Source: Stratiolaelaps scimitus (lineage: Eukaryota; Arthropoda; Arachnida; Mesostigmata; Laelapidae). From it: DNA of 64,000 nucleotides. Positions 1 to 11,385 of this stretch are shown piece after piece. Positions within the stretch are counted from its first letter, which is position 1. Every line of letters starts with the position of its first letter. Below the pieces are notes generated by a model that searched no databases, was not told the origin of the DNA, and worked only from the letters and a program-made list of their open reading frames with translations. The stretch covers positions 372,001 to 436,000 of the forward strand of contig JABWDB010000049.1 of NCBI GenBank assembly GCA_019614645.1, in the 5' to 3' direction. The position numbers were made by a program, and so were the translations under genes.

Positions 1-1932
1 TAGTCCGGTAGGTCAAAGATGATCGATATTGGTCGTTTTGAGCCATCTGGGTGTTGAGAGGTAAACGGGTTTAATGGGTTTGAGAGTGCCACACTATCGC
101 TGGTTCATTGTTGGGCCATTCAGCGCATGTGTGCATTCCCATAATCCCCTCCCAAAAGGTAATCACCGGTAACCATTGACAAGGCAGTGCTGAAATTGCA
201 CCTCGTTATACCTTCTATGTGCATTTATTTTTCGATGTAAATGATCGAACGCGAATTCCCATCAGTGGCAATCTTCCTTTATGTGGCGAACCCGTACACT
301 TTGTTTCAACAGCTCTGCTTCCACACTAGTTCGTTGCTGACCGCGACGGCCACTGAACAACGTCCGCCCGAGTCTGATACGCTTATCTAGACGACTACAT
401 ATTTTCAAGGTACCATAATGTTAACATGTCAAACACAACGAGAGTTATTATTAAGTAGTCGTTCTATAGCATGCGATGTCTGTTGCCGATGAATGATCCT
501 ATTCCGAAGGACAAAAGGACACTACTGCTAACTATCCTATGACGAATCGCTGAACTAACGACTAATGGTGAGACCATCGAATTTTACCTTGTCGATCATT
601 AGCTTTCTCATTTATACTGAGCAATGTACGTACCTGTACACGGGGATGCAACGAGATAGAGAGAGAGGAGAGATGCTGTTATTTTTACGCTCAAATAACA
701 CCAACTGAGCTGCTTTAGCTGAGATTGTCTTGTATGAACGTGACTCGCAACAATCAATTAATTTAGAGCGCTGAATTCATCAATAAATGTTTTAGGATCA
801 CCGTTAGCGGAGCTCACCCAAAAGTGCTCGCTAACTCTAGCAGTTGTAACCGAGCATAAGTCTATTAACTATGGCCTCTGAAAATGAACACCAAGTGACG
901 TTTAGTTCAAAATAAAGTTGTTATTTTTTTTATTTATTGACGAACACATCATCAGAGGAATGGTATTAAAAACGGTGATAAAAATATTATTCATGATAGA
1001 AATCGTGTTAAATGATTAAAACTGTGTTCATTATTGCAGATCTCAACTATGTGATGATAGTTGAATCATTTGTACAAGCTTTACTACAGGGCGTCTCACA
1101 AACTGCCCTGTTCAGACTGTGCCTGCCTACAATGGCTGTCAGATTTTCGATTATTATTATAACTATTCATTTATGAGATATTTACTACGATATCAATTAC
1201 TTGTAGCTGTGTTATTATTTCTATTATAGTAGGGGAAAATTGGCACAATTCAGGTGTGTGTGTGTGTGTATGTGTATAAGTATGTGTTTTTTTGTCGATG
1301 TTATCAATAAATCGCGACAACCTCAACCAAGGTGGGGGATCTCTAGCAATTTTCGATAACCATCATCTGATGTCAACTTAAGTACCAGTACAACGTAGAC
1401 AACTTAGATTATCAGACTCCCTTTAATCCGACGGGTAGCCGGACTCGCGTGAAATGTCGCTGCGCCTAGAGCAACCTAACTATTTCGTTAAAACCACGCC
1501 TCAGCGCAGCAACCTAAAACGCGACAACTTACTTAACCTTAACTAATGGGCGCCTCAGCTAACTGCAAACGATCGCGCCAAAGTAACCACGTATTCCTGT
1601 TTCCACCCAAACAACAAATGGGTAAGGAAATACACGCACTGGGGAGGAGAATATGTATGTATATATATATGTATATATATGTGCGTGTGTGTGTGTGTGT
1701 GTGTGAATTGTAAAAAGTCGAAGAAATTCATCTCTCTCCCTTGCCTATATAACATTTCGAATTGTATACCATACCACTGGTGTGGTATACGTGATTTATG
1801 TTTCGTCGATCACTATTATTATGTGTTATATGGACTGGATAATGTACATATGACAGGCTAGTTTCAGGGACATCACGTGGTCAGATAATCAATCACATAT
1901 TTTAAGAGGTATGGGTCCATAGCGAGTGGTCA
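1..1932. other. Intergenic sequence with GT/TA microsatellite
   Basis: I see no exon with a credible reading frame here. There is a short GT run near 1254-1270 and a compound TA/GT microsatellite at about 1653-1705. The right end adjoins the stop codon of the minus-strand nanos copy A, so the last few hundred bases probably hold its 3' UTR. Confidence 0.5.
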
Positions 1933-3863
1933 TCACATTTTGTTATTGCTGCCTTTGCGCTTACGCAGGTAGTGGCAGTATTTAATTGTGTGGGCGTAAT
2001 CGCCACCCCCGTTATTACAAACGGGACAGTTGTATTCGCGGAGCACAGGACAGCTGACCTTGCCGTCATCCGATCGAAGCGAGTGACTCGTATAGACCTC
2101 AGCTGGGGCTCCGTTCGATCGGCAGAACGGACAAAAGCCGAGCTGCGAACTCGCTACAGGGATGACTCGAGGCTTCCGGTCCTCCTCAACCTGTCAGCCG
2201 AAACAAGGTTTGCAACATCAGAATCAGCGTACCATAATAGTGAAGCTAGTTAGTAGAAGAAAAATGACTAAGATCACCCACGCCTTAGAAACGAGATACG
2301 TAGCAGTGTGACCGCATAATCATAGATGAACTCAACAACGACGGCACGGGCAGCTGTCACATTTCGTTTGTATTAATTGCTCAAATTAGTGACAATTCAA
2401 CTTAATCAATACTACAATTGAGTAAATTATCGGCTAATCACCGTGCAGCCTATGCGTGATACGATTAGCCACTGTTAGCTCTGGTTTGCCAATAAGCCGT
2501 TTGATTATCTACTTAAAGTCAAGCTAATATGCTGGGAAGCTCTTTGCGTCGCTACGGTGGTGATGTGAGCGTAAGTTGAATGCAAATAGCAGCATAGAAT
2601 AATTAGTCAATGTGTTTGAATAATTTCGGCACACCGCGTTCATACCGCGTACATCCGACGGCGAAATGGCAAGGCTTTACTATGTACGGTTTTAACCAAG
2701 GACAAGCTTAACACGACAATTAATATTTCAACTCACTTTTACTGAGGGGACCTCGTTACAGCAATCACAAATGAACTTGATATCCGGCGTGTCGCAACAC
2801 TCGTCAAGCGTAAATGTAAATGTCCCCGGTATTATGCGATGAGAATTGCTCAGCTCTTCCATTGGGCTGGGCTTGCCTTGTTCAACGTCGCCCCATCGGG
2901 ACTGCAGAAGCTCAAGTTCATATGAGCTACTTGAGACGGGAGATACCGAATCTAAGTGTTGGACATATAGAATCTTAGTGAAAATAGATCCCAAACATTT
3001 GCGGTTTATTTCCGGAACTGCAATTTTACAATGCTTAAGTTCTCGATTAAAAAATAGGGTAAAAGTAAAAGTGTATTATCACCAAATTGTTCATGCAATT
3101 TTTGCGCGGATTGCGCGGATCGCAACCGCAACCGCAATCCGCGCGCAACCGCAATCGCATACCGCTGTATAGTTGCATAATAATAATAATAATAATTATG
3201 ATTATTATTATTATTTTTTTTATTATTATTGCTATTATTATTATTATTATATAACATACTAATTGTTGCACTAAAACAATTCTTAGTGAATAAAATAAGT
3301 AGATATATAAAATAGTAAAAATTATAATAATAACAAATATTACTATTATTAAATCTTAGATCGCGCTAGTAAAAATCGTCAAGGTAGAGTAACGAAAGCT
3401 ACGCTATCTGCTCCGAAGATGGTAAGGCTGTTGCCTAATTGCAGCCACTGTTGACTGAGACTGAAATTAATTCTCTCCACCACCTTTCACACACTATAAG
3501 ATGAGAATCGTCATTGAAAACTTACAACACTGCTACACTCACCCCTTCTAGACTCGTTGAACTCAGTTTCGTCACCGCCACTGTGATTCGTACAACCGTC
3601 GATGTTATAAGAGCTAGAGTCATTGCTGGTGCTAGCGGCTTTGATGGGCAGGTGTTTTGTTGGATTTGCACGACTTACCAGATCGGCCACGGTTGGAAAT
3701 CTCGCCGACCTGCTACTCTGTATTGTGGCTCGAAACGCCTGCAACGGGTCTGTGCTATTCATTGGTGTCCACGACGGTGCATCCTGGGTGTCCTTAGGTC
3801 CTTCGACGGATGACGCTCCGACCCCGTTAGCAAACGGTGAAATCGTCTGCGGCCCACAAAACT
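1933..3863 (-). CDS. nanos: Nanos-family zinc-finger protein, copy A (5' exon not found)
   Basis: Nanos proteins are germline and embryonic translational repressors that bind target mRNA 3' UTRs with Pumilio and recruit deadenylases. Three exons are visible on the minus strand: 3543-3863, 2737-2951 and 1933-2190. Their junction phases are 1, 1 and 0, with GTGAGT donors after the first two. The last exon encodes the double CCHC zinc finger: CPFC, then H in TSHSL, C in SCPVL, then CPVC, H in YAHTIK, and KYC. It ends with a basic tail and TGA at 1933-1935. The middle exon carries a cysteine cluster with CCDTP and CDCCNE. The first visible exon has the motif [13 protein letters not shown], shared with copy B. 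The exon holding the start codon should lie above 3863; I searched to about 6 kb and found no convincing candidate, so this copy may be truncated or have a distant first exon. The family call is secure; the complete gene model is not. Confidence 0.85.
3002..3060 (-). repeat. SINE 3' fragment inside an intron of nanos copy A
   Basis: The minus strand matches the 3' body of the SINE seen at 51481-51578 and 25941-26067: GAACTTAAGCATTGTAAAAT, then TGCAGTTCC, then an AATAAAC segment. The match begins at a degraded head and lacks the Pol III B box. It lies in the intron between 2951 and 3543. Confidence 0.6.
3177..3252. repeat. AAT/ATT trinucleotide repeat
   Basis: A run of ATA/AAT units followed by ATT/TTA units, roughly palindromic overall, lies in the same intron of nanos copy A. 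It creates long apparent open frames of isoleucine, asparagine and tyrosine that are not genes. Confidence 0.85.
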
Positions 3864-6800
3864 CTGCTTGGAAAAAAACAACAACCGTATTTGATTGGAA
3901 CTTTTCTAACTAGCTAATTGTATAGTTATCCTGCTTAGAGTTATCTGCCTGCCCATAAACATCATTCAACAGTTCCAGAATGGAGGGCGGTGTGTCCCCC
4001 CTCCCCCGAACATTGGCAATCTTCGAATAGTGGAGAAAGTGTGTTATCATATCCGCGTTTCAGCTAAGCAACGATAAAAAGAAAAGCCGCTAGGTACCTC
4101 ACGAAATCAAAAACCTTTCTGAGATTCGACGCAAAATCACGATATCCATAGGTAACCGAAGTACTCTATAAGAGCTGTCATTGTTGGCATACGAAATTGT
4201 TACATTCACCCATACGAATTTAAAGACAGATATGTATATGTCATATAATATTGCAAATTTCAGGGATCATAGTGGACCCAGTGTCAATTCAAATGTCCCC
4301 GTTCGCACGGCCGTTCAACAAAAACATCCTGTGTGTTGTGTTGGTGTACGGCGCATCAATTCGAGAAGCATTCGTTGAAGGCCAATGTAGAATAGGTCTC
4401 TTTGGATACTAAATGTAAATGTATTACACTATATAGACACACTATTTTGACTTGTTTAGTTCCCCACAAAGCCCAGCAGAAACGATAGCTTCAACATCGA
4501 TGGAGGCAATACGCGGCCCCCTTTGAAAGCAACCAACAAGAAACCGAACTTTCTCTGTGTTTGACGTTTTCAATGATATCAAAGAATGAGACAACATATC
4601 ACAATAAAGGACACATATCATATATGTTTTCGTCATCGAGATATGAGAGAAGGTTCAAAATCCATCATTGAACTTCATTTGTGACCAGTATTATACCCTA
4701 TTGCTGTTTCGTAGCGGAATCTACCGTCATGACTTACGACATTTAGCGCAGGCTGAACTCTCTACTCAAACACATCGGTAGCCCAGAGGGTGCTGTTTGA
4801 CAATAAGCAAGTGTCTCAATGCCATGTTGGGTAGATATTTCATTTAGAAAATAGGAAATATCTGCCAATTATGAAGTAATAAACAATTCTAGAGAATAAA
4901 AAAATGATAAAAACAACATGGGATTAAGTTTTCTTTTGCCAGTAAAGTCAGAGTTTACCCTATGCTTTGGCTGATGGCAAAGCCCGGCGAATATTAGAGA
5001 TAATGGAGTTCTATGGTCGGTCGGTTGTTTTTTATCGCCTTTTAGCTGTAAATTCGCTTTAGCGAATTTTGTCTTAGTTAAGCATATACGTAGCGAAAAA
5101 CACACACACACACATCGAGCGAGAATTCGTGTATATATATATATATATATACATACATATACATAGTTGTGTTCACTTGCCCATGAGCGAGGCCATGCTA
5201 CCAAAATCCTGGCTTGCAATGCGAAACATCCTGAGGTCGGAGAGTTGTATATTTGGTGGCCCTGCAGAAATCATGCAACTGGTGGCCCACTTAATCATAG
5301 AACTCCACGAGTTCGCACAGCTTCTTCCAGCTCCAATAAAGACAATTTCGGACCAAAAAATTAACAGTAAAAGTCAACGTGATGAACAACGACGGCTGTA
5401 TTAACAATAATGCAATGACTGTCTGAGGGGTGGTCTGCATTCACGTCATTAATCTGCCCGGTAGACAGGTTGTTGTGTACCTGCAAGCACATCTCTCCTG
5501 CAACATTCGCTAGCACGTTCTCGAGTGTCACGCACGTCTTGCTATGTTGAATCTCATGAAGCGAGTTTTTGGATTGGGCAACGGACGATGAGCACAAACG
5601 CACCGAGAGGGAGCGATACTGCTTTAGCTACCGTAGATAGCTAAGCTGGTTTACTTTCTTGCGGATAACTAAATTTAACGAGTCGTTCACATAAACCGAA
5701 GCATAGGGGAGATCATTGACTCGTTTTGCGTGTACGCCAGTGGGGACCTATTGCGATTACTGTGCTTTGGTGCATAATATTTCATATTAGAAAAGCATAG
5801 CATTTACACAGACGACGTAAGCGCAGTGTAGTGCAAAATGATAGGTGAGCAGACACAAACTGAGGAATTATCATAGAGACAACAAAAGAAACCAGATCTA
5901 CTTTTGGTAAATGTTACGCTGTTCGTTTGCTGGACAGTACATCTTTTCTTCACCGACGACGATTAAATCTTTAGCTTTATTTCTCTAAAGTATTGTTATT
6001 ATTATGACGTGTTGGCTTTTCCCCTACAGAATTACTAGTGTTGCATATAACTCCACCTCGGGGCCTACATGGAACTAAGAACATTAAGAGAGCCGAGGCT
6101 ACGCAAGCCAACGTCCTTTGCAGACAAATCAACACCGAATAAACAACAGATATTCAGCACGAAAAAACATAAACAACAAACGTACAGAACGAAAATATAT
6201 CCATCGTCACCGCTGATGAGCAGTACATTATGGTGTATCAGCATTTTGCGCTGTCTATATATGGGTTCGAGAAAAAAGCATCGTCCAAATTCTAGCATAT
6301 ATACGTATGTAGCTCTGTAGCAAAACTATTAATCTGATCTATTTAAAAGCTCGTATCCACAGTGTATTTGCCACTACATTGACTCCAAAGGGCTCAAATC
6401 CTATCTTCGAAGGCCGACTTTTACATTTCCGCATAGACAAATAAATCAGGAAACACAGGGAGCATAGACGATGGAGTTGTGCCCACGGAATCATATAGAT
6501 TGCTTGACAATTCACAGATCGAAGCTTCAGCATGTCATATAATATACATATGTGAGACGGGCGATGTAATGGTCCATCACAGCTCTTATGTTTCGTTTGT
6601 TCATACGTCGTTAGTCGTTAAATGTTCGTTGAAAATTAAATGGAAGCCATAAAAGCCACTCAAATTAATAACAACGACAACACTGGGCTACTACAGAGAT
6701 AGTAGGTAAAGATAAATAAACCGATCCAGCTGTTGAAACAAAAGTATTTGAACCAACTTTAGTATATACTATTGCTTGTTGTAGATCTCTACCGGTGCAT

Positions 6801-7530
6801 ATATAGTATATATTTAAGTGCCAAAAAGCAACATATTACTGATTATTTTCTCGTGTCTTTGTATGAGTAGCTTAACATGGGCAGCTATTGCTTCAAAGCA
6901 ACTGCGGCATAAGCGAGCCAAACTTATGCTATAAATAAATTACTGTGGCCGTGTAATTATACAATAATTACCTCAATATGAGCTCTTCCGGAGCACGTCC
7001 ATTAAATAAGTTAGCGAAGTGGGCTAAATTTAGTGCTCCTTGAACCACAGGTTATAGGATGATTTCCAAAAAACTGCGTTAATTTCGAATTAGCAATTCG
7101 TTTTAAATTGCACACCCTATACACTGATGGAAGGTTATAGCCAACGGAAAAAAAACGTCAAGCTAATTCGGATAATTATACACGAGACATCAGTCAGTTA
7201 GTGTAGACATCGCGGAGTGACCATAGACGGTCGCAAGCCTAGGGTGATTCTTACAGCTGTCACTGGTATTCGAAATTACAAAAATTCGTCGTTACCCGAG
7301 ATAGAAAGAATCAAGTTTTGCCGATATCTGAATCTCCTAAAAACACTAAGCATCAAGTGGGTTAGCTAATTAACGATAGTTTCCCGTTTCGGCAACTTGA
7401 TGATAATGCAAGATATTATTAATGCGCTGAAACTACATTCAAGATCGAGAGTCACAATATTTAGCGATTGGTTCTATCTCCATGTTCTCTGGAATTAAGC
7501 TCAGGGAAGTTTAATTTTTTCATTTATTAA
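3864..7530. other. Long intergenic or upstream region of nanos copy A
   Basis: This stretch should contain the missing 5' exon and promoter of copy A, but I could not find a phase-1 donor behind a coding frame resembling exon 1 of copy B. A compound CA/TA microsatellite lies at about 5099-5163. The remaining open frames are short, with no recognisable motif. Confidence 0.4.
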
Positions 7531-7605
7531 ACATGACATATAAGAGAGCTCAAGAATTGTAAAATTGCAGCTCCTTTAATAAACCAATAAAACCTTTACC
7601 TTTAC
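7531..7605 (+). repeat. tRNA-derived SINE, 3' part
   Basis: The sequence runs ATGACATATAAGAGAGCTC, then TTGCAGCTCCTTTAATAAAC, and ends in a (CCTTTA)-like tail. It matches other copies in this window that also retain the tRNA-like B box. Here the B box head is missing, so this is a 5'-truncated copy. Confidence 0.7.
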
Positions 7606-8439
7606 AGGCTAAATGGTGTAAATGTCGTTTTGCTTAGAGAAGCAATAAACACCCAGCCATTGACAAATTTCCTCTGCTCTGGTCCCATAAGATAATCACG
7701 CTGCCTACCTTAAAGTCACATTAGAAATACCTTCGTTCTTTTTCATTTGGTTCAAACGTTTTGAATGTTTGAAGGAACGAAGCGGAACCCTTCAGCTTGA
7801 ACGACCCGACGACGTATTTCTGCTCAACGCGGCGAAAACCTTACCGCCCTTTTCATGCTGGCCAAACACCGTTACGTTGACTAAAGGGCATTACATGTTC
7901 AAAAATGAACCTACACAAAAGAACAGTGACGGTCAAGTAAACAAACAATTGCTATACGTCTAGAATTTCGCTAACCTCGTATCTCTAATCCTCTACGAAG
8001 AACATGACGATTCGATAACCCACCGTCTTGTACTCATTCATAGACAACGATGATTCAAACTTCAATCACTAAATGGAATTAGAAATAATCTGTGGATGTA
8101 CGGTGATATCCCGATGAGTCGATGTCATGTCACTTGAATCTGGCATCTTCGAATGGGAGTCACTTATGCGTTCTAACAGAAATTCGTTTATTTACACGGT
8201 ACCTGTGTTATACTGACTTCGACACCGAGAAAATGGAAGAACAGTGAAAACAATTAAAACAATCAACGGTAAAACATGTAGGGTCAACTCGTGGAAACAG
8301 GGCACAAAAGCATCTATACATTCTAACATTCATATTGTTTTGATTTTGAAGTTGGTTGACAAGATGAATCATCAGTGATTCGAAGACGATTTATATGAAT
8401 AATAGTAGGTAGTACAATTGCTACTACTACTACGCATGC

Positions 8440-8445
8440 TTTATT
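8440..8445 (-). terminator. Poly(A) signal of the histidine-rich gene
   Basis: AATAAA reads on the minus strand about 80 bases after the stop codon at 8524, the expected distance for cleavage and polyadenylation. Confidence 0.5.
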
Positions 8446-8523
8446 TTATGTTAACTTAATATGGATGACCTTATTGTCGATCTTTGACACACTGATTCTA
8501 TCCGGATGCCCCCTTTTGATTGG

Positions 8524-9072
8524 TCATCCATGGTGAATAACCACACCTTGATGGGTAGGATGTGAATGTCCATGATGGTGGTGATCATGGTGGTGCTCGG
8601 GGTGGCCGTGGTGGTGATGTTCGTGTCCATGGTGATGCTCGGGGTGACCATGGTGGTGATGCTCGTATCCATGGTGATGCTCGGGATGGCCATGGTGGTG
8701 ATGTTCGTGTCCATGGTGATGCTCGGGATGGCCATGGTGATGATGCTCGTATCCATGGTGATGCTCGGGATGGTCATGGTGGTGATGCTCGTATCCATGG
8801 TGGTGATGTTCGTGTCCATGGTGATGCTCGGGGTGACCATGGTGATGATGCTCGTATCCATGGTGATGCTCGGGATGGTCATGGTGGTGATGCTCGTGTC
8901 CATGGTGATGATGTTCGTGTCCATGGTGGTGAGGGCCGTGATGATGCTTATGATAGTGGTGATAATGGGGCTTATGGTGGTGATGCTCGTGATGATGAGA
9001 CGCGACACTTATGGACACTAGATACATTGCGACGAAACCAATAGCGATTATCCCTCGTACCGAGATCATCAT
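8524..9072 (-). CDS. Secreted histidine-rich repeat protein
   Basis: This is a single-exon frame of 182 residues. Residues 1 to about 24 form a hydrophobic signal peptide (MMISVRG, then IIAIGFVAMYLVSISVAS). Almost all of the mature part is His, Gly, Glu, Pro, Asp and Tyr in tandem blocks such as GYEHHHHGHPEHHH, about 14 residues each, ending in a short tail with THQGVVIHHG. No folded domain is recognisable. Clustered histidines in secreted arthropod proteins commonly bind transition metals or make pH-sensitive, sticky or cuticular material; which applies here is inference. A minus-strand TATA-like element lies near 9271 and AATAAA at 8440. The first ATG of a Met-Met pair is used as start; the second is equally possible. 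Two other frames over the same repeat are also open, which is a composition effect. Confidence 0.8.
   Translation of the reverse strand: MMISVRGIIAIGFVAMYLVSISVASHHHEHHHHKPHYHHYHKHHHGPHHHGHEHHHHGHEHHHHDHPEHHHGYEHHHHGHPEHHHGHEHHHHGYEHHHHDHPEHHHGYEHHHHGHPEHHHGHEHHHHGHPEHHHGYEHHHHGHPEHHHGHEHHHHGHPEHHHDHHHHGHSHPTHQGVVIHHG
8580..8945. repeat. 42-bp coding minisatellite of the histidine-rich gene
   Basis: Tandem imperfect units built from CATGGTGATGCTCGGGATGG and CCATGGTGGTGATGCTCGT run on the plus strand. The units encode alternating EHHHHG[HY] and HPEHHH blocks on the minus strand. Units differ at a few fixed positions (Tyr/His, Asp/Gly), suggesting expansion by slippage or unequal exchange. Confidence 0.8.
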
Positions 9073-9268
9073 GCCTTTGGTCTGGTCCTCGCAACCTGCG
9101 AGATCGCTTTCGAACGTTTCGTAAGCTCGTTCAGCTCGCGATTGGTCGCAATTTCACTGGGCTAGTTCCTGGGTTCTTCTATGGCCACTTTGCTAACACC
9201 CTGCGGGTAAACAAGGTGAACCGTCGATTCTGTGGCCCGTTTTGAAGCTGCGGTGGCACCGCGCGCAA

Positions 9269-9276
9269 ACTTATAC
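9269..9276 (-). promoter_or_regulatory. TATA-like element upstream of the histidine-rich gene
   Basis: GGGGTATAAG reads on the minus strand about 200 bases before the start codon at 9072. This would imply a 5' UTR of roughly 170 bases. The call rests on motif and position only. Confidence 0.35.
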
Positions 9277-9654
9277 CCCGCTATCTTAGGACTGGTAATT
9301 CTGGACGACAGTTTTATTTACAACTATTCGCCTTCAAACTTCAAGTCGTGTAGCGCCCTCCCCTCCGATGTCGGCTCTTTTAGGCAAAAAATATTCTGGT
9401 TGCATTTTTAGTACACTCCACAGTGAGCGGTGAGTGTTTAGGACTGTTTTAGTAACAGTAGCACCGAGTTCACGAAACCAAAACTGTTCCTAACTTGGTC
9501 GTAACATACAAGTGACATATTCGCTATAAGTCTAACTGTTAGACTTGCATGCCGTTTAGACAATTTTAAGCGAGGCTTGTTAAAAAAAAGCTAATCTATA
9601 AATATGCATTTACACTATTATTATTAGTTTCAGTAATGTTATTATTTAGTTGAC

Positions 9655-10150
9655 ATTTCGCAGTATGTGATACATATAAACGTGACGGAAGCGGAGGCGA
9701 TTAGGTTCAGAAATGGAGTCATGACAGCAGCAGGGGACACACGATTTCTGCCCGACGCAAGGATACGGCTCATTAAGAAGTTCCAGTATCTTGGGGTGGG
9801 GCACAAACACCGACCGCCCCGATCCTTCACTACCCATGAGAACCAGAAATGCAGGAAAGTCATCATCTCGATGTCTGCTGTTCGAAATCCACACCGACGG
9901 TCACTAAGAACAGCCCTCCGACTCTTCGACATAAAGATTGCCCCGGTGGCATCGATCGAATGGCATAGAAATAATTTGGGATGACCTCACCATAAAAAAG
10001 ATGGAAACTCTCAAAAAGTTGAATTCAGCCTTTTTCAAGCGCGCCCCGGATCTGCACCGTAGCTCGCGCGACAACCTGCCCTGGAATACCTGCCTTGGGA
10101 TAGTCCACCTTTCACTGAGGACTCACGAAGCCGTTCCGACCTGAAAAAGA
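9655..10150 (+). mobile_element. Degraded non-LTR retrotransposon (reverse transcriptase 3' part)
   Basis: Plus-strand frames carry IKKFQYLGV, then LRLFDIKIAPVAS. After a frameshift near 9940 they continue with GIEIIWDDLTI and METLKKLNSAFFKRA. This order (FxYLGV, then a region like YGxE.W, then LxKLxxxFLKRALG) is typical of the segment after the catalytic core of LINE reverse transcriptases. The catalytic YxDD is not included and the frame is broken, so it is a dead fragment. Confidence 0.65.
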
Positions 10151-10304
10151 CCGACGCCTATAAAGAATATATGTAGTGCCTATACGCCTACAACGAGTGC
10201 TTCTAATGTATTCGCTCGGACCTCGATATGACATCGAGCCAAATTTCCTCAATACCGAACCCATAGAAAATGAAACCAGGAAGAAAAAAGATAGAAATAA
10301 TAAA

Positions 10305-10305
10305 C

Positions 10306-10343
<38 letters not shown>

Positions 10344-10355
10344 TAATAATAATAA
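10305..10355. repeat. (AAT)n microsatellite
   Basis: About 15 consecutive AAT units lie at the 3' edge of the mariner relic. Confidence 0.9.
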
Positions 10356-10429
10356 TAGGCACATTGTAAGCCTTTCGCCACACACAGTTTTCATCATGTT
10401 CTACGCGGACAGTCACAGTTTGTGCTTTA

Positions 10430-11385
10430 CGAGCCAACCGAGCGCAGAGAAGTGTCCACAAGGTACCAAGGCATGCATTAAAGTGGAACCCACATATTGC
10501 CCGTTTTAATGCATGGAGACAACCAGAATCACATGGGCTTAAATCAGGAGAATATGGGGGTTGATGCCATTGCTCAGTATGGTTCCGCTCCATCCAGGCC
10601 GTAATTTCAGCTGTGTAGTGAATTCTTGAATTGTCGTCGAATAACCACACTTAGTGCTGTCGATCCCCACGCCATTTGTTCATCAATTCCTTCAAGAAGC
10701 CGAAATAGCGGGGTGCATTGAGTTTTTCGTTTGCTGCTAATATTTCGTACTAGCAAACACCCTTGATATCCAGGGCGGGTATCATCAACACCTTTCGTCC
10801 GAATCTATCTGCCACAGACGCTGCCGCTTCATCTTGTCGGAGCCGCTGTTTTGCTTGGTCCATTTCAGGAGGTCTATGCAGGCTAACCCATGTCTCGTCT
10901 ATTGACACCAGGTGTTCTATGCGACTGGTTTGTTGCGTATAAGTCTTCAAATTAAATGTCGAACACTCCACACACATCTTGTCAACATTCAGTGTATGCG
11001 GAACCCATTTTGCATTGAGTTTCTTCATCTTCAGTATATTGGTGATAATTCTATGACACGTCACCTGAGGAATCCCAGTTTCAGCCGACTAAGACCTCAT
11101 GGACCAAGCTCTAGTTTCCTCAAAAGCTGCCTTGATTCTGTCAATCCGTTCGTCCCTTGTCGCACCTGATTTGTAGTCCCCGCCTCGGTGGCCATCGGTG
11201 TTCAAATTTCCACTGTTAAATCGCTCGCACCAACGTTGCACCGTTCGCTGGCATAAGGCAGACCTGCCGTACGAGTTTACTAATTGTCGATGAATCTCAG
11301 CTGGAGGGTGTCCTTAGAAAAACAAAAGCGTGATGTTTTCCCATTGATTTTTGGGGGAATTTGCACTTTTTGCTGCAGTGTCCAT
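10430..11385 (-). pseudogene. Broken mariner (Tc1/mariner) transposase
   Basis: Reading on the minus strand from ATG at 11383-11385, the pieces follow mariner order. A helix-turn-helix region comes first (RTVQRWCERFNSGN near 11240). The first catalytic block is SIDETWVSLHRPP near 10880-10910. The second Asp sits in WLFDDNSR near 10640, and the third in PPYSPDLSPCD near 10550. In-frame stops (for example just after the start, and near 11088) and frame changes show it is dead. No clear terminal inverted repeats were seen. Confidence 0.8.

Noticed and set aside
3006..3271. Frames rich in Asn, Ile and Tyr around trinucleotide repeats, and similar poly-(Tyr-Ile) frames at the TA runs
   Set aside because: These are translations of microsatellites, not genes.
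4442..4636. Candidate start exon of nanos copy A
   Set aside because: A donor-like sequence resembles that of copy B exon 1, but the phase-1 frame contains a stop.
8562..9044. Long plus-strand frames (about 150-160 codons) and a second minus-strand frame over the histidine-rich repeat
   Set aside because: They come from the 42-bp repeat, which keeps several frames open at once. Only the frame with a signal peptide and histidine blocks makes biological sense.
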